NCBI GenBank assembly: GCA_002966495.1
Contig: CP016490.1
Coordinates: forward strand, 930,001 to 994,000
Source: Halomonas sp. GFAJ-1
GTDB lineage: Bacteria; Pseudomonadota; Gammaproteobacteria; Pseudomonadales; Halomonadaceae
Reading direction: 5' to 3'
DNA length: 64,000 bases
The notes under the pieces are model-generated. The model worked only from the letters and a program-made list of their open reading frames with translations. It was not told the DNA's origin and made no database searches. The position numbers were made by a program, and so were the translations under genes. Below are positions 16,042-24,405 of this stretch, piece after piece (within the stretch, counting starts at the first letter, position 1; the number at the start of each line of letters is the position of its first letter).

Positions 16042-16896
16042 TTAAAACAGTTGGCTCTGCTTATCGCCAGCAAACGCTGGCAGGGGAGGTAGCGGTGCCA
16101 GTGTTTGTAGCTCTTTATAGAGCATGCGCGCCATCTCGGGAGACTCCCGGTTATCTGCAGTATGCACAAATAAGAAAGGGGTTTTCCCCTGTTTTATCCA
16201 CAGGCTAAGACGCGATTTCCATGGGCTGAAGTAGCCGCTGTTGATGGTTTTGTCAATATGCCCAATGAAACGAATAACAGGCTGCTGTGCCGTGGAAAGC
16301 ACGTGTAGTGGGACTTTCGGCTTTTCCTGCTGGGCGTGGGCAAGCCCAGCATGGCCATTAGCCGGGGTGGAAAACAGTGGGCGCACATCAAGCATCACGC
16401 GGTTAGCTGCGTAAGTTATCAACAATTGGTTAAGCGCCTTCTCAGCGGCTCCCTTGTGGAAAAACTCAGGGTGACGCACTTCGACAGCGCAGGGTAAATG
16501 TGCGGGCCACTGGGCGAGTAGCGCTTCTAGCTGGGGCAGCTCCTGGGGGCCAAAATCTCGCGGTAACTGAACCATGGTAGGGCCAAGGCGATCATGAAGT
16601 GGCTCCAGCGCGGCTAAAAATGCCCAGGCATCTTCCAAGCGCGTTAGCCGCTGATCATGGGTGACGCTAGCCGGCAATTTAAAGCAAAAGCGAAAGTAAG
16701 GGGGTGCCTGGCGAGCCCAAGCAGCAATTGTCTCAGGCTTGGGCGCACCACTGTAAAAGGTCGTGTTGCCCTCGACACTTGAAAAAACCGCCGCATAGTC
16801 ACTTAAAAGGTCTGTTTTGGCGTGGCGCGGGTATAGGCTTCCCAGCCAATCTTGGTTGGCCCACATGGGTAAGCCTAAATAAAGCGGAAGCGTCAT
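16042..16896 (-). CDS. DUF72 (YecE-like) TIM-barrel protein
   Basis: 284 residues of the DUF72 family, a TIM-barrel fold of unknown biochemical role. Family hallmarks seen are the N-terminal LYLGLPMWANQDWLGSLYP, the VEGNTTFY motif, FKLPASVTHDQRL, PRDFGPQELPQLEALL, AVEVRHPEFF and VHTADNRESPEMAR. It has no signal peptide and no operon partners: the NSS gene lies 176 nt downstream, and nap is divergent. Confidence 0.88.
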   Translation of the reverse strand: MTLPLYLGLPMWANQDWLGSLYPRHAKTDLLSDYAAVFSSVEGNTTFYSGAPKPETIAAWARQAPPYFRFCFKLPASVTHDQRLTRLEDAWAFLAALEPLHDRLGPTMVQLPRDFGPQELPQLEALLAQWPAHLPCAVEVRHPEFFHKGAAEKALNQLLITYAANRVMLDVRPLFSTPANGHAGLAHAQQEKPKVPLHVLSTAQQPVIRFIGHIDKTINSGYFSPWKSRLSLWIKQGKTPFLFVHTADNRESPEMARMLYKELQTLAPLPPLPAFAGDKQSQLF

Positions 16897-16974
16897 AAGA
16901 ATTGAGCCTTCATAAGGAGGGCCTTCATTGGTATTAGGTTAGTACCAAGCGATCTAGTTACTAACTTGTAAAAA

Positions 16975-16988
16975 TTGATCTGGATCAA
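16975..16988 (+). promoter_or_regulatory. Perfect FNR/Anr-type site upstream of nap
   Basis: TTGATCTGGATCAA is an exact match to the TTGATNNNNATCAA consensus. Its centre at 16981.5 places a start at about 17023 if it acts at -41.5, and TACGCT (17011-17016) then falls at the -10 position. This predicts anaerobic or NO-linked activation of napEFDABC by an FNR, Anr or Dnr-type regulator. The DUF72 gene is divergent. Confidence 0.85.
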
Positions 16989-17077
16989 GTGACAAGTTGA
17001 ACTTAGTTACTACGCTTTATAAATAACTATTTTAATACACATCTACAGTGGTGTGTCCCTACCCTGTGGAGTTAGGC

Positions 17078-17260
17078 ATGGCTAAAAAATCTCATCCAAT
17101 AACGGCGGAAGAAACACCTCGCAAACGCCAGGAATTAGGGCTGTTTCTGTTTATTGTCGTGCTGCTATTTCCTATTTTGGCGATAGCGGTGGTAGGGGGC
17201 TATGGCTTTTCGGTATGGGTTTATCAGATGTTTGCAGGCCCTCCCGGCCCGCCGCTATAA
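17078..17260 (+). CDS. napE: Periplasmic nitrate reductase accessory protein NapE
   Basis: 60-residue single-span membrane protein: a charged N-terminal segment, TAEETPRKRQELGLFLFIVVLLFPILAIAVVGGYGF, then a short tail WVYQMFAGPPGPP. Length and motif fit the NapE/TorE family, whose exact role is unknown. The ATG at 17078 is chosen over an upstream in-frame ATG at 17048 because GGAG lies six bases before it and the extra residues are atypical. It is the first gene of napEFDABC. Confidence 0.9.
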   Translation: MAKKSHPITAEETPRKRQELGLFLFIVVLLFPILAIAVVGGYGFSVWVYQMFAGPPGPPL

Positions 17261-17351
17261 GGCGCCCGTAACGCTTCTAAGAAATAAGTTTAAAAGGTGG
17301 TTAACCACTGTTTAGCACAGGGGTTAGTGTTCTTTTATTTTAGGAATACTT

Positions 17352-17861
17352 ATGACGCGCACGAATAAAAACAATAATCGGCGCAATCTTTTTCGCCGCT
17401 TGTCGGGGCGTGATGATGTGCGTCGGCCGCCCTGGAGCAGAGCTGCCTTTCTCGACCTCTGTACCGGTTGTAACGCCTGCGTCGACGCGTGCCCGGAAGG
17501 CATTTTGACGCGCGGTGGCGGTGGCTATCCCGAGCTTAGCGTTGCCCAAGCGGGCTGCGCACTGTGCGGTGATTGCGCAACGGTATGCGAGCCACAGGCG
17601 ATAGAGCGCGGCGCTAGCGTTAGCGAAGCCTTTGTTTGGCAAGCCGAAGTTCAGCCGCACTGTTTGGCACTGGCGAGTATCCATTGCCAAAGCTGCCAGG
17701 ACGCCTGCGAGTGGAACGCGATTCGCTTTCCGCTGCGCCCCGGTGGTCGGCCGCCGCAACCTGAAATCCACCTAGAAAGCTGCACTGGATGCGGTGCTTG
17801 CTATTCCGCCTGCCCTAACCAAGCAATCTCACTGATAACAAAAGATACCGTCTATGTCTGA
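17352..17861 (+). CDS. napF: Ferredoxin-type protein NapF
   Basis: 169-residue cytoplasmic iron-sulfur protein. Cysteine clusters CTGCNACVDACPEG, CALCGDCATVCEP, CQSCQDACEWN and CTGCGACYSACPN provide ligands for up to four [4Fe-4S] clusters. NapF assists maturation of the NapA iron-sulfur centre. The early RRNLFRRLSGR is a usual NapF start. It overlaps napD by 8 nt. Confidence 0.94.
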   Translation: MTRTNKNNNRRNLFRRLSGRDDVRRPPWSRAAFLDLCTGCNACVDACPEGILTRGGGGYPELSVAQAGCALCGDCATVCEPQAIERGASVSEAFVWQAEVQPHCLALASIHCQSCQDACEWNAIRFPLRPGGRPPQPEIHLESCTGCGACYSACPNQAISLITKDTVYV

Positions 17862-18141
17862 TCAACTGCTACACATCATTAGCTTTATCGTTCATGCGCG
17901 GCCCGAGGCGCTGAAGCAGACAGCGGAGTGGATTACCCAACATAGCATTGGCGAAGTGATGGGCGAAGACGCGGCTGGAAAGCTCGTGGTCGTCGCCGAA
18001 CATACTGACGAACAACAACTATTGGCTTTAATGGATCACGTACGCGAGCAGCCTGGGGTTATTGACGCCGCCTTTGTGTATCACGAAGTGGTTGATGCCC
18101 TGACAGCGGATGAGCCGCACGTACAGGAGGGGGAGCAATGA
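17854..18141 (+). CDS. napD: NapA-specific chaperone NapD
   Basis: 95-residue ferredoxin-fold chaperone that binds the Tat signal of NapA and holds back export until the cofactors are inserted. The N-terminal LHIISFIVHARPE and central GKLVVVAEH and VREQPGVIDAAFVYHEV are characteristic. Its ends overlap napF (8 nt) and napA (ATGA, 4 nt), so stoichiometric coupling is likely. Confidence 0.93.
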   Translation: MSDQLLHIISFIVHARPEALKQTAEWITQHSIGEVMGEDAAGKLVVVAEHTDEQQLLALMDHVREQPGVIDAAFVYHEVVDALTADEPHVQEGEQ

Positions 18142-20642
18142 AACTAACACGCCGAGCGTTTGTAAAGGCGAACGCCGCAGCGGTGGCCGCTGCTACGGCA
18201 GGGATGTCGATTCCCGCAGGCGCCAGCAACCTGATTACCCATGCTGATCTGAACCGCTTGCAGTGGGATAAAGCCCCCTGCCGTTTTTGCGGTACCGGCT
18301 GTAGCGTCATGGTTGGCACCTATAACGGCCAAATCGTGGCGACTCATGGTGATAATCAGTCTGAAGTAAACCGGGGGCTTAACTGCGTTAAAGGCTATTT
18401 TCTTTCCAAAATTCTCTATGGGGAAGATCGCTTGACCCAGCCGCTGCTGCGTAAGCGCAACGGTCAATATGCTAAAGATGGCGATTTCGAGCCGGTCTCC
18501 TGGGATGAGGCGCTCGACCTCATGGCAGAAAAATTTACCAGCGCCATTCGTGAACACGGCCCGGAGAGCATCGCGCTATTTGGCTCCGGCCAGTGGACTA
18601 TCTGGGAAGGCTACGCGGCGAGTAAGCTATTTAAAGCCGGGCTGCGTTCGAACAATATCGACCCCAACGCCCGCCACTGTATGGCTTCGGCGGTATTCGG
18701 CTTTATGCGCACCTTCGGCTCGGATGAGCCCATGGGCGTGTATGACGATATCGAACATGCGGATGCCTTTGTGCTGTGGGGCTCTAACATGGCCGAGATG
18801 CACCCGGTACTCTGGACCCGCGTTACTGACCGGCGCCTCTCTTTTCCGGACACCCAGGTCGCCGTGCTGTCGACCTTCGAGCACCGCAGCTTTGAGTTGG
18901 CCGATATCCCCATGATTATGTCGCCCAACGCGGATATCGTGATCCTTAACTATATTGCCAACCATATTATTCAGACTGACCGGGTAAATCGGTCATTCGT
19001 CGATAAGCATGTCAACTTCGCGCTCGGCACTGATGATATCGGCTATGGCCTGCGCGACGAGCATCCGCTGCAGCAGGCGGCGAAGAACGCTGATAACGCT
19101 AATAGCTGGACGGATATGAGCTTTGAGGCGTTCGCCGACTATGTTGCGCCTTATACCTTAGCGCGGGCAGCGCGAGAGTCCGGCGTCTCTGAAAGCCGCC
19201 TTGAGGCCTTGGCAGAGCTGTATGCCGACCCTGATAAAAAGGTGATGACGTTCTGGACTATGGGGGTCAATCAGCATACCCGCGGGGTGTGGATCAACAA
19301 TCTGATTTACAACCTCCACCTGCTTACTGGCAAAATTTCAGAGCCGGGGAATAGCCCTTTCTCGCTTACCGGCCAGCCCTCAGCCTGTGGCACGGCGCGG
19401 GAGGTGGGTACCTTTGCTCACCGTCTGCCCGCCGACCGAGTGGTTACCAATCCGGAGCATCGCCGCGATGCGGAGAAAATCTGGAAACTGCCTGAGGGCA
19501 CGATCCCTTCGTGGGTGGGCTTTGACGCGGTGGCCCAAAGTCGCCGCCTTAAAGACGGTGACATCAAGGTCTACTGGACCCAGGTAACCAACAATATGCA
19601 GGCCGGGCCCAACGTCATGCAAGAGATTCTGCCTGGCTGGCGTAACCCCGAAGCCTTTGTAGTGGTCTCGGATATCTACCCCACCGTTTCAGCCCAGTCG
19701 GCGGATCTGATTTTGCCCGCGGCGTCCTGGGTAGAAAAAGAGGGCGCTTTTGGTAACTCCGAGCGGCGCACCCAGTTTTTCCATCAGTTGGTCAATGCCC
19801 CCGGCGAGGCGCGCTCGGATTTATGGCAGACCGTGGCCCTCTCCCAGCGCATCCGCGTGGCTGACGTCTGGCCCGAAGAGTTGCTAGAAGCTGCCCCGGA
19901 GATGCGTGACAAAACCCTGTTTGATTTACTGTTTGCCAATGGTCAGGTCGACCAGTACCCCACCTCCGATATGGAAGAGGGCTACGCCAACGCTGAGGCA
20001 GACGATTTCGGCTTCTATATCCAAAAGGGGCTGTTTGAAGAGTACGCCCGCTTTGGCCGCGGCAAAGGCAAAGACTTGGATCATTTCGACGCTTACCACG
20101 CCAACCGGGGCAAGCGCTGGCCGGTGGTGGATGGCAAGGAAACGCTATGGCGCTACCGGGAGGGGTATGACCCTTATGTAGAACCCGGCAGCGGCTGGCA
20201 GTTCTACGCGAAGCCGGATAATCGCGCGTTAATTTTCGCAGTCCCGGCTGAGCCACCTCCCGAGGCTCCTGACGATGACTTCCCCTACTGGCTCTGTACA
20301 GGGCGGGTATTGGAACATTGGCACACCGGCTCCATGACCCGTCGCGTGCCTGAGCTTCATCGGGCCGTACCTGCCGCGCTTTTATATATGCACCCAGAGG
20401 ACGCTCGCGCTGAAGGGTTCCGGCGGGGAAGCGAGGTTAAAGTGGCCAGCCGACGCGGGGATGTGAACCTGCGGGTAGAAACCCGTGGGCGCGTTAAACC
20501 GCCCCGTGGCTTAGTGTACGTGCCCTTTTTTGATGCCTCCTATCTGATCAATAAGGTCACGCTGGATGCCACCGATCCTATTTCAAAACAGACCGATTTC
20601 AAAAAGTGCGCGGTGCGCCTTGAACTCGTCAATCTGGCGTAA
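18138..20642 (+). CDS. napA: Periplasmic nitrate reductase catalytic subunit NapA
   Basis: 834-residue molybdoenzyme that reduces nitrate to nitrite in the periplasm. It has a Tat leader TRRAFVKANAAAV with cleavage near AGAS-N. The [4Fe-4S] site is CRFCGTGCSVMV with a fourth Cys in LNCVKGYF. DPNARHCMASA carries the Cys that coordinates Mo in the bis-MGD centre. The molybdopterin-binding stretches LWGSNMAEMHPVLWTR, TGQPSACGTAREVG, and the C-terminal CTGRVLEHWHTGSMTRRVPEL are conserved, and the length is typical. It receives electrons from NapB. Confidence 0.97.
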   Translation: MKLTRRAFVKANAAAVAAATAGMSIPAGASNLITHADLNRLQWDKAPCRFCGTGCSVMVGTYNGQIVATHGDNQSEVNRGLNCVKGYFLSKILYGEDRLTQPLLRKRNGQYAKDGDFEPVSWDEALDLMAEKFTSAIREHGPESIALFGSGQWTIWEGYAASKLFKAGLRSNNIDPNARHCMASAVFGFMRTFGSDEPMGVYDDIEHADAFVLWGSNMAEMHPVLWTRVTDRRLSFPDTQVAVLSTFEHRSFELADIPMIMSPNADIVILNYIANHIIQTDRVNRSFVDKHVNFALGTDDIGYGLRDEHPLQQAAKNADNANSWTDMSFEAFADYVAPYTLARAARESGVSESRLEALAELYADPDKKVMTFWTMGVNQHTRGVWINNLIYNLHLLTGKISEPGNSPFSLTGQPSACGTAREVGTFAHRLPADRVVTNPEHRRDAEKIWKLPEGTIPSWVGFDAVAQSRRLKDGDIKVYWTQVTNNMQAGPNVMQEILPGWRNPEAFVVVSDIYPTVSAQSADLILPAASWVEKEGAFGNSERRTQFFHQLVNAPGEARSDLWQTVALSQRIRVADVWPEELLEAAPEMRDKTLFDLLFANGQVDQYPTSDMEEGYANAEADDFGFYIQKGLFEEYARFGRGKGKDLDHFDAYHANRGKRWPVVDGKETLWRYREGYDPYVEPGSGWQFYAKPDNRALIFAVPAEPPPEAPDDDFPYWLCTGRVLEHWHTGSMTRRVPELHRAVPAALLYMHPEDARAEGFRRGSEVKVASRRGDVNLRVETRGRVKPPRGLVYVPFFDASYLINKVTLDATDPISKQTDFKKCAVRLELVNLA

Positions 20643-20662
20643 ACAGGCTAAGGAGAATAACG

Positions 20663-21148
20663 ATGAAATGGCTTTTTCCTCTCTGTTTATCCATGGCGCT
20701 GCTGGCGGGGGCGGCCGGTGCGGATGAGGCAAGCGATGCGCCTGCACCGGATGGCTTGCGTCTCGGCGGCACCATTAGCCAAACGCAGTCTGCGGCGCCT
20801 ATTGCCGGTGAACCGCGAGATGGCGGCCGTGAAGTGCGCAGCTATCCAGAGCAGCCGCCGGTGATCCCCCACTCGATTCGTGACTACCAGGTCGATATGC
20901 GGGTTAACCAGTGCCTAAACTGCCATAGCCGAGAGCAGGCTGTCAGCGCGGGTGCGCCTATGGTGAGTATTACTCACTTTATGGATCGCCATAAGCAGGT
21001 ATTAGCCGCCGTATCGCCGGATCGCTACTTCTGCACTCAGTGCCACGTGCCCAAAACCGATGCCACCCCTCTGGTACCCAATCGTTTCAAGTCGGTGGAA
21101 GAGGTGATTAACGAGGCGCTACGTGAGCGCCAGGAGGCGGGGCAATGA
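20663..21148 (+). CDS. napB: Diheme cytochrome c NapB
   Basis: 161-residue periplasmic electron-transfer subunit of nitrate reductase. It has a Sec signal peptide (about 1-20) and two c-type heme sites, CLNCHS and CTQCHV, with VPNRFKSVEEVINEALR at the C terminus typical of NapB. It follows napA after 20 nt, with AAGGAG before the ATG, and overlaps napC by 4 nt. Confidence 0.95.
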   Translation: MKWLFPLCLSMALLAGAAGADEASDAPAPDGLRLGGTISQTQSAAPIAGEPRDGGREVRSYPEQPPVIPHSIRDYQVDMRVNQCLNCHSREQAVSAGAPMVSITHFMDRHKQVLAAVSPDRYFCTQCHVPKTDATPLVPNRFKSVEEVINEALRERQEAGQ

Positions 21149-21804
21149 AGCGCTTTTTTACCCGTTACTGGCGTATTTTAAGCCGCCCCAGCGTTCACTT
21201 TAGCCTGGGGTTTTTAACCCTGGGTGGTTTTATCGCCGGTATCATCTTTTGGGGCGGTTTCAACACGGCGATGGAAGCCACCAACACCGAGCAGTTTTGC
21301 ATCTCCTGCCATGAGATGGAGCGCAACCCGATGCAGGAGCTCAAAACCACCATTCACTACACCAATCGCTCTGGGGTGCGGGCGACGTGCTCGGATTGCC
21401 ACGTTCCTCATGGCTGGACGCACAAAGTAGCGCGTAAAATGGAGGCTTCTAAAGAGGTGTGGGGTTGGGTATTTGGCTCAATTCGCACCGAAGAGCAGTT
21501 CGAGGCAAAGCGCCGCGAGCTTGCCGAGCGTGAATGGGTGCGGCTCCAGGCCAATGACTCGCTAGAGTGCCGCAACTGCCACGAATTCGACTCCATGGAC
21601 TTCACCCAGCAGAGTACGCGTGCTGCCCGGGCCCACTCCACCAACCTTGCCTCGGGCGATGCAACCTGTATCGACTGCCATAAAGGCATCGCCCACGAAC
21701 TACCGGATATGAGTCCTAAAATAGAGGCTGCTGTGGGAGTGCCCGATATCGTGTCCTGGGCCGCGCATTTAGAGCTGGAGAGCGGTGCCTATGCCGAGCA
21801 GTAG
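21145..21804 (+). CDS. napC: Tetraheme cytochrome c quinol dehydrogenase NapC
   Basis: 219-residue NapC/NirT-family protein that passes electrons from menaquinol or ubiquinol to NapB. One N-terminal membrane anchor (about 17-38, FSLGFLTLGGFIAGIIFWGG) is followed by four CXXCH motifs: CISCHE, CSDCHV, CRNCHE and CIDCHK. It is the last gene of the operon; napGH are absent, so electron entry depends on NapC. Confidence 0.96.
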   Translation: MKRFFTRYWRILSRPSVHFSLGFLTLGGFIAGIIFWGGFNTAMEATNTEQFCISCHEMERNPMQELKTTIHYTNRSGVRATCSDCHVPHGWTHKVARKMEASKEVWGWVFGSIRTEEQFEAKRRELAEREWVRLQANDSLECRNCHEFDSMDFTQQSTRAARAHSTNLASGDATCIDCHKGIAHELPDMSPKIEAAVGVPDIVSWAAHLELESGAYAEQ

Positions 21805-21905
21805 CGTCGGCGTTGATTGAAAAGTCGCTGGCGCAATAGATGCGCTAGATGCTAGAACAAGCATCATCGTCAATGTATGCGCCAGCGCACAGGGTGGAAG
21901 AGAGA

Positions 21906-22343
21906 ATGAGTCAGGGAAAAGTATTGGTATTACATGGCCCAAATTTGAATTTGCTGGGTAGCCGTCAGCCAGAGATCTACGGCTATGAGACGTTAGAAGA
22001 TGTGAATAACATGCTGCGGGAGAAAGCGGTGATGGCCGATTGGGACATCACCTGCTTTCAAAGTAATCATGAAGGCGCCTTGATTGATGCGATCCACGCC
22101 GCACGCCTTGATGGTACCCAGGCGATTATTATTAACCCGGCGGCCTATACCCATACCTCGGTGGCTATTCTCGATGCGCTTAATGCCTTTGATGGCAAAG
22201 TCATTGAGGTGCATCTCTCCAATGTGCACAAACGCGAAGCTTTTCGGCATCACTCCTATATATCGCTACGCGCCGATGGCGTGATTGCCGGATTGGGCGT
22301 GCAAGGCTATCGCGCTGCGTTAGAGGCTGTAATGGTCAATTAA
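21906..22343 (+). CDS. aroQ: 3-dehydroquinate dehydratase, type II
   Basis: 145-residue shikimate-pathway enzyme converting 3-dehydroquinate to 3-dehydroshikimate. It shows VLHGPNLNLLGSRQPEIYG (with the mobile-loop Arg and catalytic Tyr), the NPAAYTHTSVAILDAL active-site segment, and HLSNVHKREAFRHHSYIS. The ATG at 21906 follows GGAAGAGAG; an upstream in-frame ATG adds 19 residues outside the family. The usual neighbours accBC are absent. Its stop codon overlaps the convergent regulator gene by 8 nt. Confidence 0.95.
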   Translation: MSQGKVLVLHGPNLNLLGSRQPEIYGYETLEDVNNMLREKAVMADWDITCFQSNHEGALIDAIHAARLDGTQAIIINPAAYTHTSVAILDALNAFDGKVIEVHLSNVHKREAFRHHSYISLRADGVIAGLGVQGYRAALEAVMVN

Positions 22344-23115
22344 TATGCGCGCGGATGTACGCGACTTTGCTTTGCAGCACAGGTAGGTAAACATTAACGA
22401 GCGTGTCGAGGTCGACCCGAGCTGCGTTGGTGCTGATATTGATTGCCCCCATTAAGTGCTGCTTAGCATCAAAAACCGGAACAGCGATAGAGCGTAAGCC
22501 CGAGTCCAACTCTTGATCAGAAATCGCATAGCCTTGCTGGCGTGCATTAACTATTTGGCTGCGTAACTCTTTAACATCGGTCACTGTTTTATCGGTGTAG
22601 GGCTCTAGGGAAATAGTCGATAGGAAGTGATCAAGATCTTTATCGTTAAGCTGAGCCAACAACATGCGACCCATTGAGGTGTGCGCAGCCGGAAGTCTCG
22701 TGCCTACGGATAACGTAATCGCCATTAAGCGATGTTTGGCTGCAGAACGAGCGACATAAATAACATCGTTACCATCTAAGACGCCCAGAGAAGAAGACTC
22801 CCCGGTTTCTGCGGTTATTTCTTCCAAGTACTGTTGAATAACCCCTTGATAGTTGTTGGCGGATAGAAACGCGTAGCCTAACTGTAGAACTCGAGGGGCT
22901 AATTCAAAATAGCGTTGTTCTTTACGGACATACCCTAGCGCATGCAACGTCAGTAAGAAGCGCCTAGCTTTTGCTCTATTCATGCCAGTGCGCGTCGCCA
23001 CTTCGCTTAACGTCATGCGTGGGTGTTCAGCGTCAAATGCCTGTATAACCTCCAGGCCGCTGGCCAGGGCAGTGACAAAGTCACGACTCTCTGTATTAAG
23101 CATCTCTTCTTGCAT
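22336..23115 (-). CDS. IclR-family regulator, PcaR/PcaU-like
   Basis: 259 residues from the ATG at 23115. The N-terminal winged helix (about 10-80) includes FVTALASGLEVIQAFD and MTLSEVATRTGMNRAKARRFLLTLHALGYV. The C-terminal effector domain has VARSAAKHRLMAITLSVGTRLPAAHTSMGRMLLA and DQELDSGLRSIAVPVFD, near the diagnostic sequences of P. putida PcaR, which responds to 3-oxoadipate. The alternative GTG at 23193 is rejected because the intervening DNA holds a palindromic operator. It probably controls the divergent transporter operon and pcaIJ. The true effector is not proven. Confidence 0.85.
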   Translation of the reverse strand: MQEEMLNTESRDFVTALASGLEVIQAFDAEHPRMTLSEVATRTGMNRAKARRFLLTLHALGYVRKEQRYFELAPRVLQLGYAFLSANNYQGVIQQYLEEITAETGESSSLGVLDGNDVIYVARSAAKHRLMAITLSVGTRLPAAHTSMGRMLLAQLNDKDLDHFLSTISLEPYTDKTVTDVKELRSQIVNARQQGYAISDQELDSGLRSIAVPVFDAKQHLMGAINISTNAARVDLDTLVNVYLPVLQSKVAYIRAHIN

Positions 23116-23161
23116 CGTCGCTATCCACTGTTTGAAGCCTCTGATAAGAGAGTAACGTAAA

Positions 23162-23182
23162 AAAGTTCGCCATGCGAACTTT
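23162..23182. promoter_or_regulatory. Perfect palindromic operator upstream of the IclR regulator
   Basis: AAAGTTCGC-CAT-GCGAACTTT is a 9-bp inverted repeat with a 3-nt centre, 47 bp before the regulator ATG. The GTTCG...CGAAC arms are those of PcaR/PcaU/PobR-type IclR operators, so autoregulation is likely. Confidence 0.75.
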
Positions 23183-23296
23183 AGGGTTTTCACTATAGGC
23201 TCGCTGTGGGGAGAGTATTTACTGCCATACTACTAAAGTTGTGTTTTTTAAAGTGTTAACAACAACGTAATCTCAAGGCATGCACTACGAATACGT

Positions 23297-23311
23297 GTAC
23301 GCAATGCGAAC
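23297..23311. promoter_or_regulatory. Second copy of the IclR-type operator, in front of tctC
   Basis: GTACGC-AAT-GCGAAC matches the core of the 23165-23179 site (GTTCGC-N3-GCGAAC) with a single arm mismatch and the same 3-nt spacing. It lies 30 bp before the tctC ATG, where a bound repressor would block transcription and an activator would need a nearby promoter. Confidence 0.65.
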
Positions 23312-23341
23312 AATAATTAACTAACGCACAGGAAGATAACA

Positions 23342-24328
23342 ATGAATAAACTCCTTAGCGCAACATGTTTAGCTGCCTGTAGTAGCGCGCTTGCACTTGG
23401 CCTTGCTGTTTCCTCTGCCAGCGCCAATGAGTGGCCGACTGATGATATTCGCCTAGTCGTTCCATACGCCCCAGGTGGTACTACCGATGTGTTGTCGCGG
23501 CGCGTTGCCGATCTACTCCAGCAAGAACTCGATACTAACGTGGTGGTAGAAAACCGCCCGGGTGCGGGTTCCACTGTCGGCACCGGGCGCCTTGCACGCG
23601 GTGGGCGCGGTGCGGATCACACCATTCTTATGGCATCGCCAGGCCATACCATCGGTGCCGCTATTTATCCTGACCTCAGCTACGACCCCGTTGATGACTT
23701 CGTCTTCCTGCAGAACATGATCGATATTCCTAACGTCATGGTCGTGCCCGCTGACAGCCCCTATGAAAACGTTATTGAATTCGTAGAAGCTGCAAAAGAA
23801 CAAAACATGACCTTCAGTCACAGCGGTGTGGGTAGCTCTATTCACATGTCTGGCGAGCTATTTAAAACGCTGACCGAGACCAACATGACCGCGGTGCCTT
23901 TTGCGGGTAGCGGTGCGGCACTGCCTGCGCTGTTAGGTGGTGATGTAGACGTATCGTTTGAAAATATGCCAACGGTTCTTTCCCACGTTCGCTCCGGCGA
24001 TCTGCGTGCACTGGCGGTTACCTCCGCTGAACGCTCTGAGTACCTTCCTGATGTGCCAACATTAACGGAAATTGGCGAGCATAACCTTGACCAGTTCATC
24101 ACCACTGCTTGGTTTGGGCTGATTGCCCACAGCTCCTTCCCAGAAGAAGCACAAAGCGTCATGCAAGATGCATTGGCCAGGGTGATGGAGCGGGAAGAGT
24201 TTCTAGATTTCGCAGAGCAGTTAGGCGCAGAGCCGGGGCAAGTGTCGGGTGATGCGTTTAAACAGTTCATCGTTGAAGAATTGGAGCGTTGGGACGGCGT
24301 CGCCCAGCAAGCTGGCATTAGCCAGTAA
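23342..24328 (+). CDS. tctC: Tripartite tricarboxylate transporter substrate-binding protein (Bug/TctC family)
   Basis: 328-residue periplasmic binding protein. It has a Sec signal peptide (about 1-28, ASA-N), then the Bug signature DIRLVVPYAPGGTTDVLSRRVADLL, VENRPGAGSTVGTGRLARG, a TFSHSGVGSSIHMSGELFK loop and VPFAGSGAALPALLGGDVDV. These bind a carboxylate ligand through two water molecules in the family. It opens the tctCBA operon and is probably made in excess because a hairpin follows it. The adjacent CoA-transferases suggest a dicarboxylate or aromatic-derived acid as ligand. Confidence 0.92.
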   Translation: MNKLLSATCLAACSSALALGLAVSSASANEWPTDDIRLVVPYAPGGTTDVLSRRVADLLQQELDTNVVVENRPGAGSTVGTGRLARGGRGADHTILMASPGHTIGAAIYPDLSYDPVDDFVFLQNMIDIPNVMVVPADSPYENVIEFVEAAKEQNMTFSHSGVGSSIHMSGELFKTLTETNMTAVPFAGSGAALPALLGGDVDVSFENMPTVLSHVRSGDLRALAVTSAERSEYLPDVPTLTEIGEHNLDQFITTAWFGLIAHSSFPEEAQSVMQDALARVMEREEFLDFAEQLGAEPGQVSGDAFKQFIVEELERWDGVAQQAGISQ

Positions 24329-24354
24329 GCTAGGCAGCCTCTCATCAAACACTG

Positions 24355-24388
24355 AGGCGAGGACATGCGTTCTCGCCTTTATTGTTTT
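24355..24388 (+). terminator. Attenuator-type terminator between tctC and tctB
   Basis: AGGCGAG (24355-24361) pairs with CTCGCCT (24372-24378), with a 10-nt loop, followed by the T-rich TTATTGTTTT. Partial termination here would give more binding protein than membrane subunits. Confidence 0.65.
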
Positions 24389-24405
24389 CCCTGGAGAAGG
24401 CAGCG

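Noticed and set aside
16020..16045. ACAGC/GCTGT repeat after the DUF72 gene as a terminator
   Set aside because: Only a 5-bp stem and it overlaps the coding end; not convincing.
23116..23193. 26-residue N-terminal extension of the IclR regulator from GTG 23193
   Set aside because: Contains the palindromic operator at 23162-23182, and PcaR-like similarity starts after ATG 23115.
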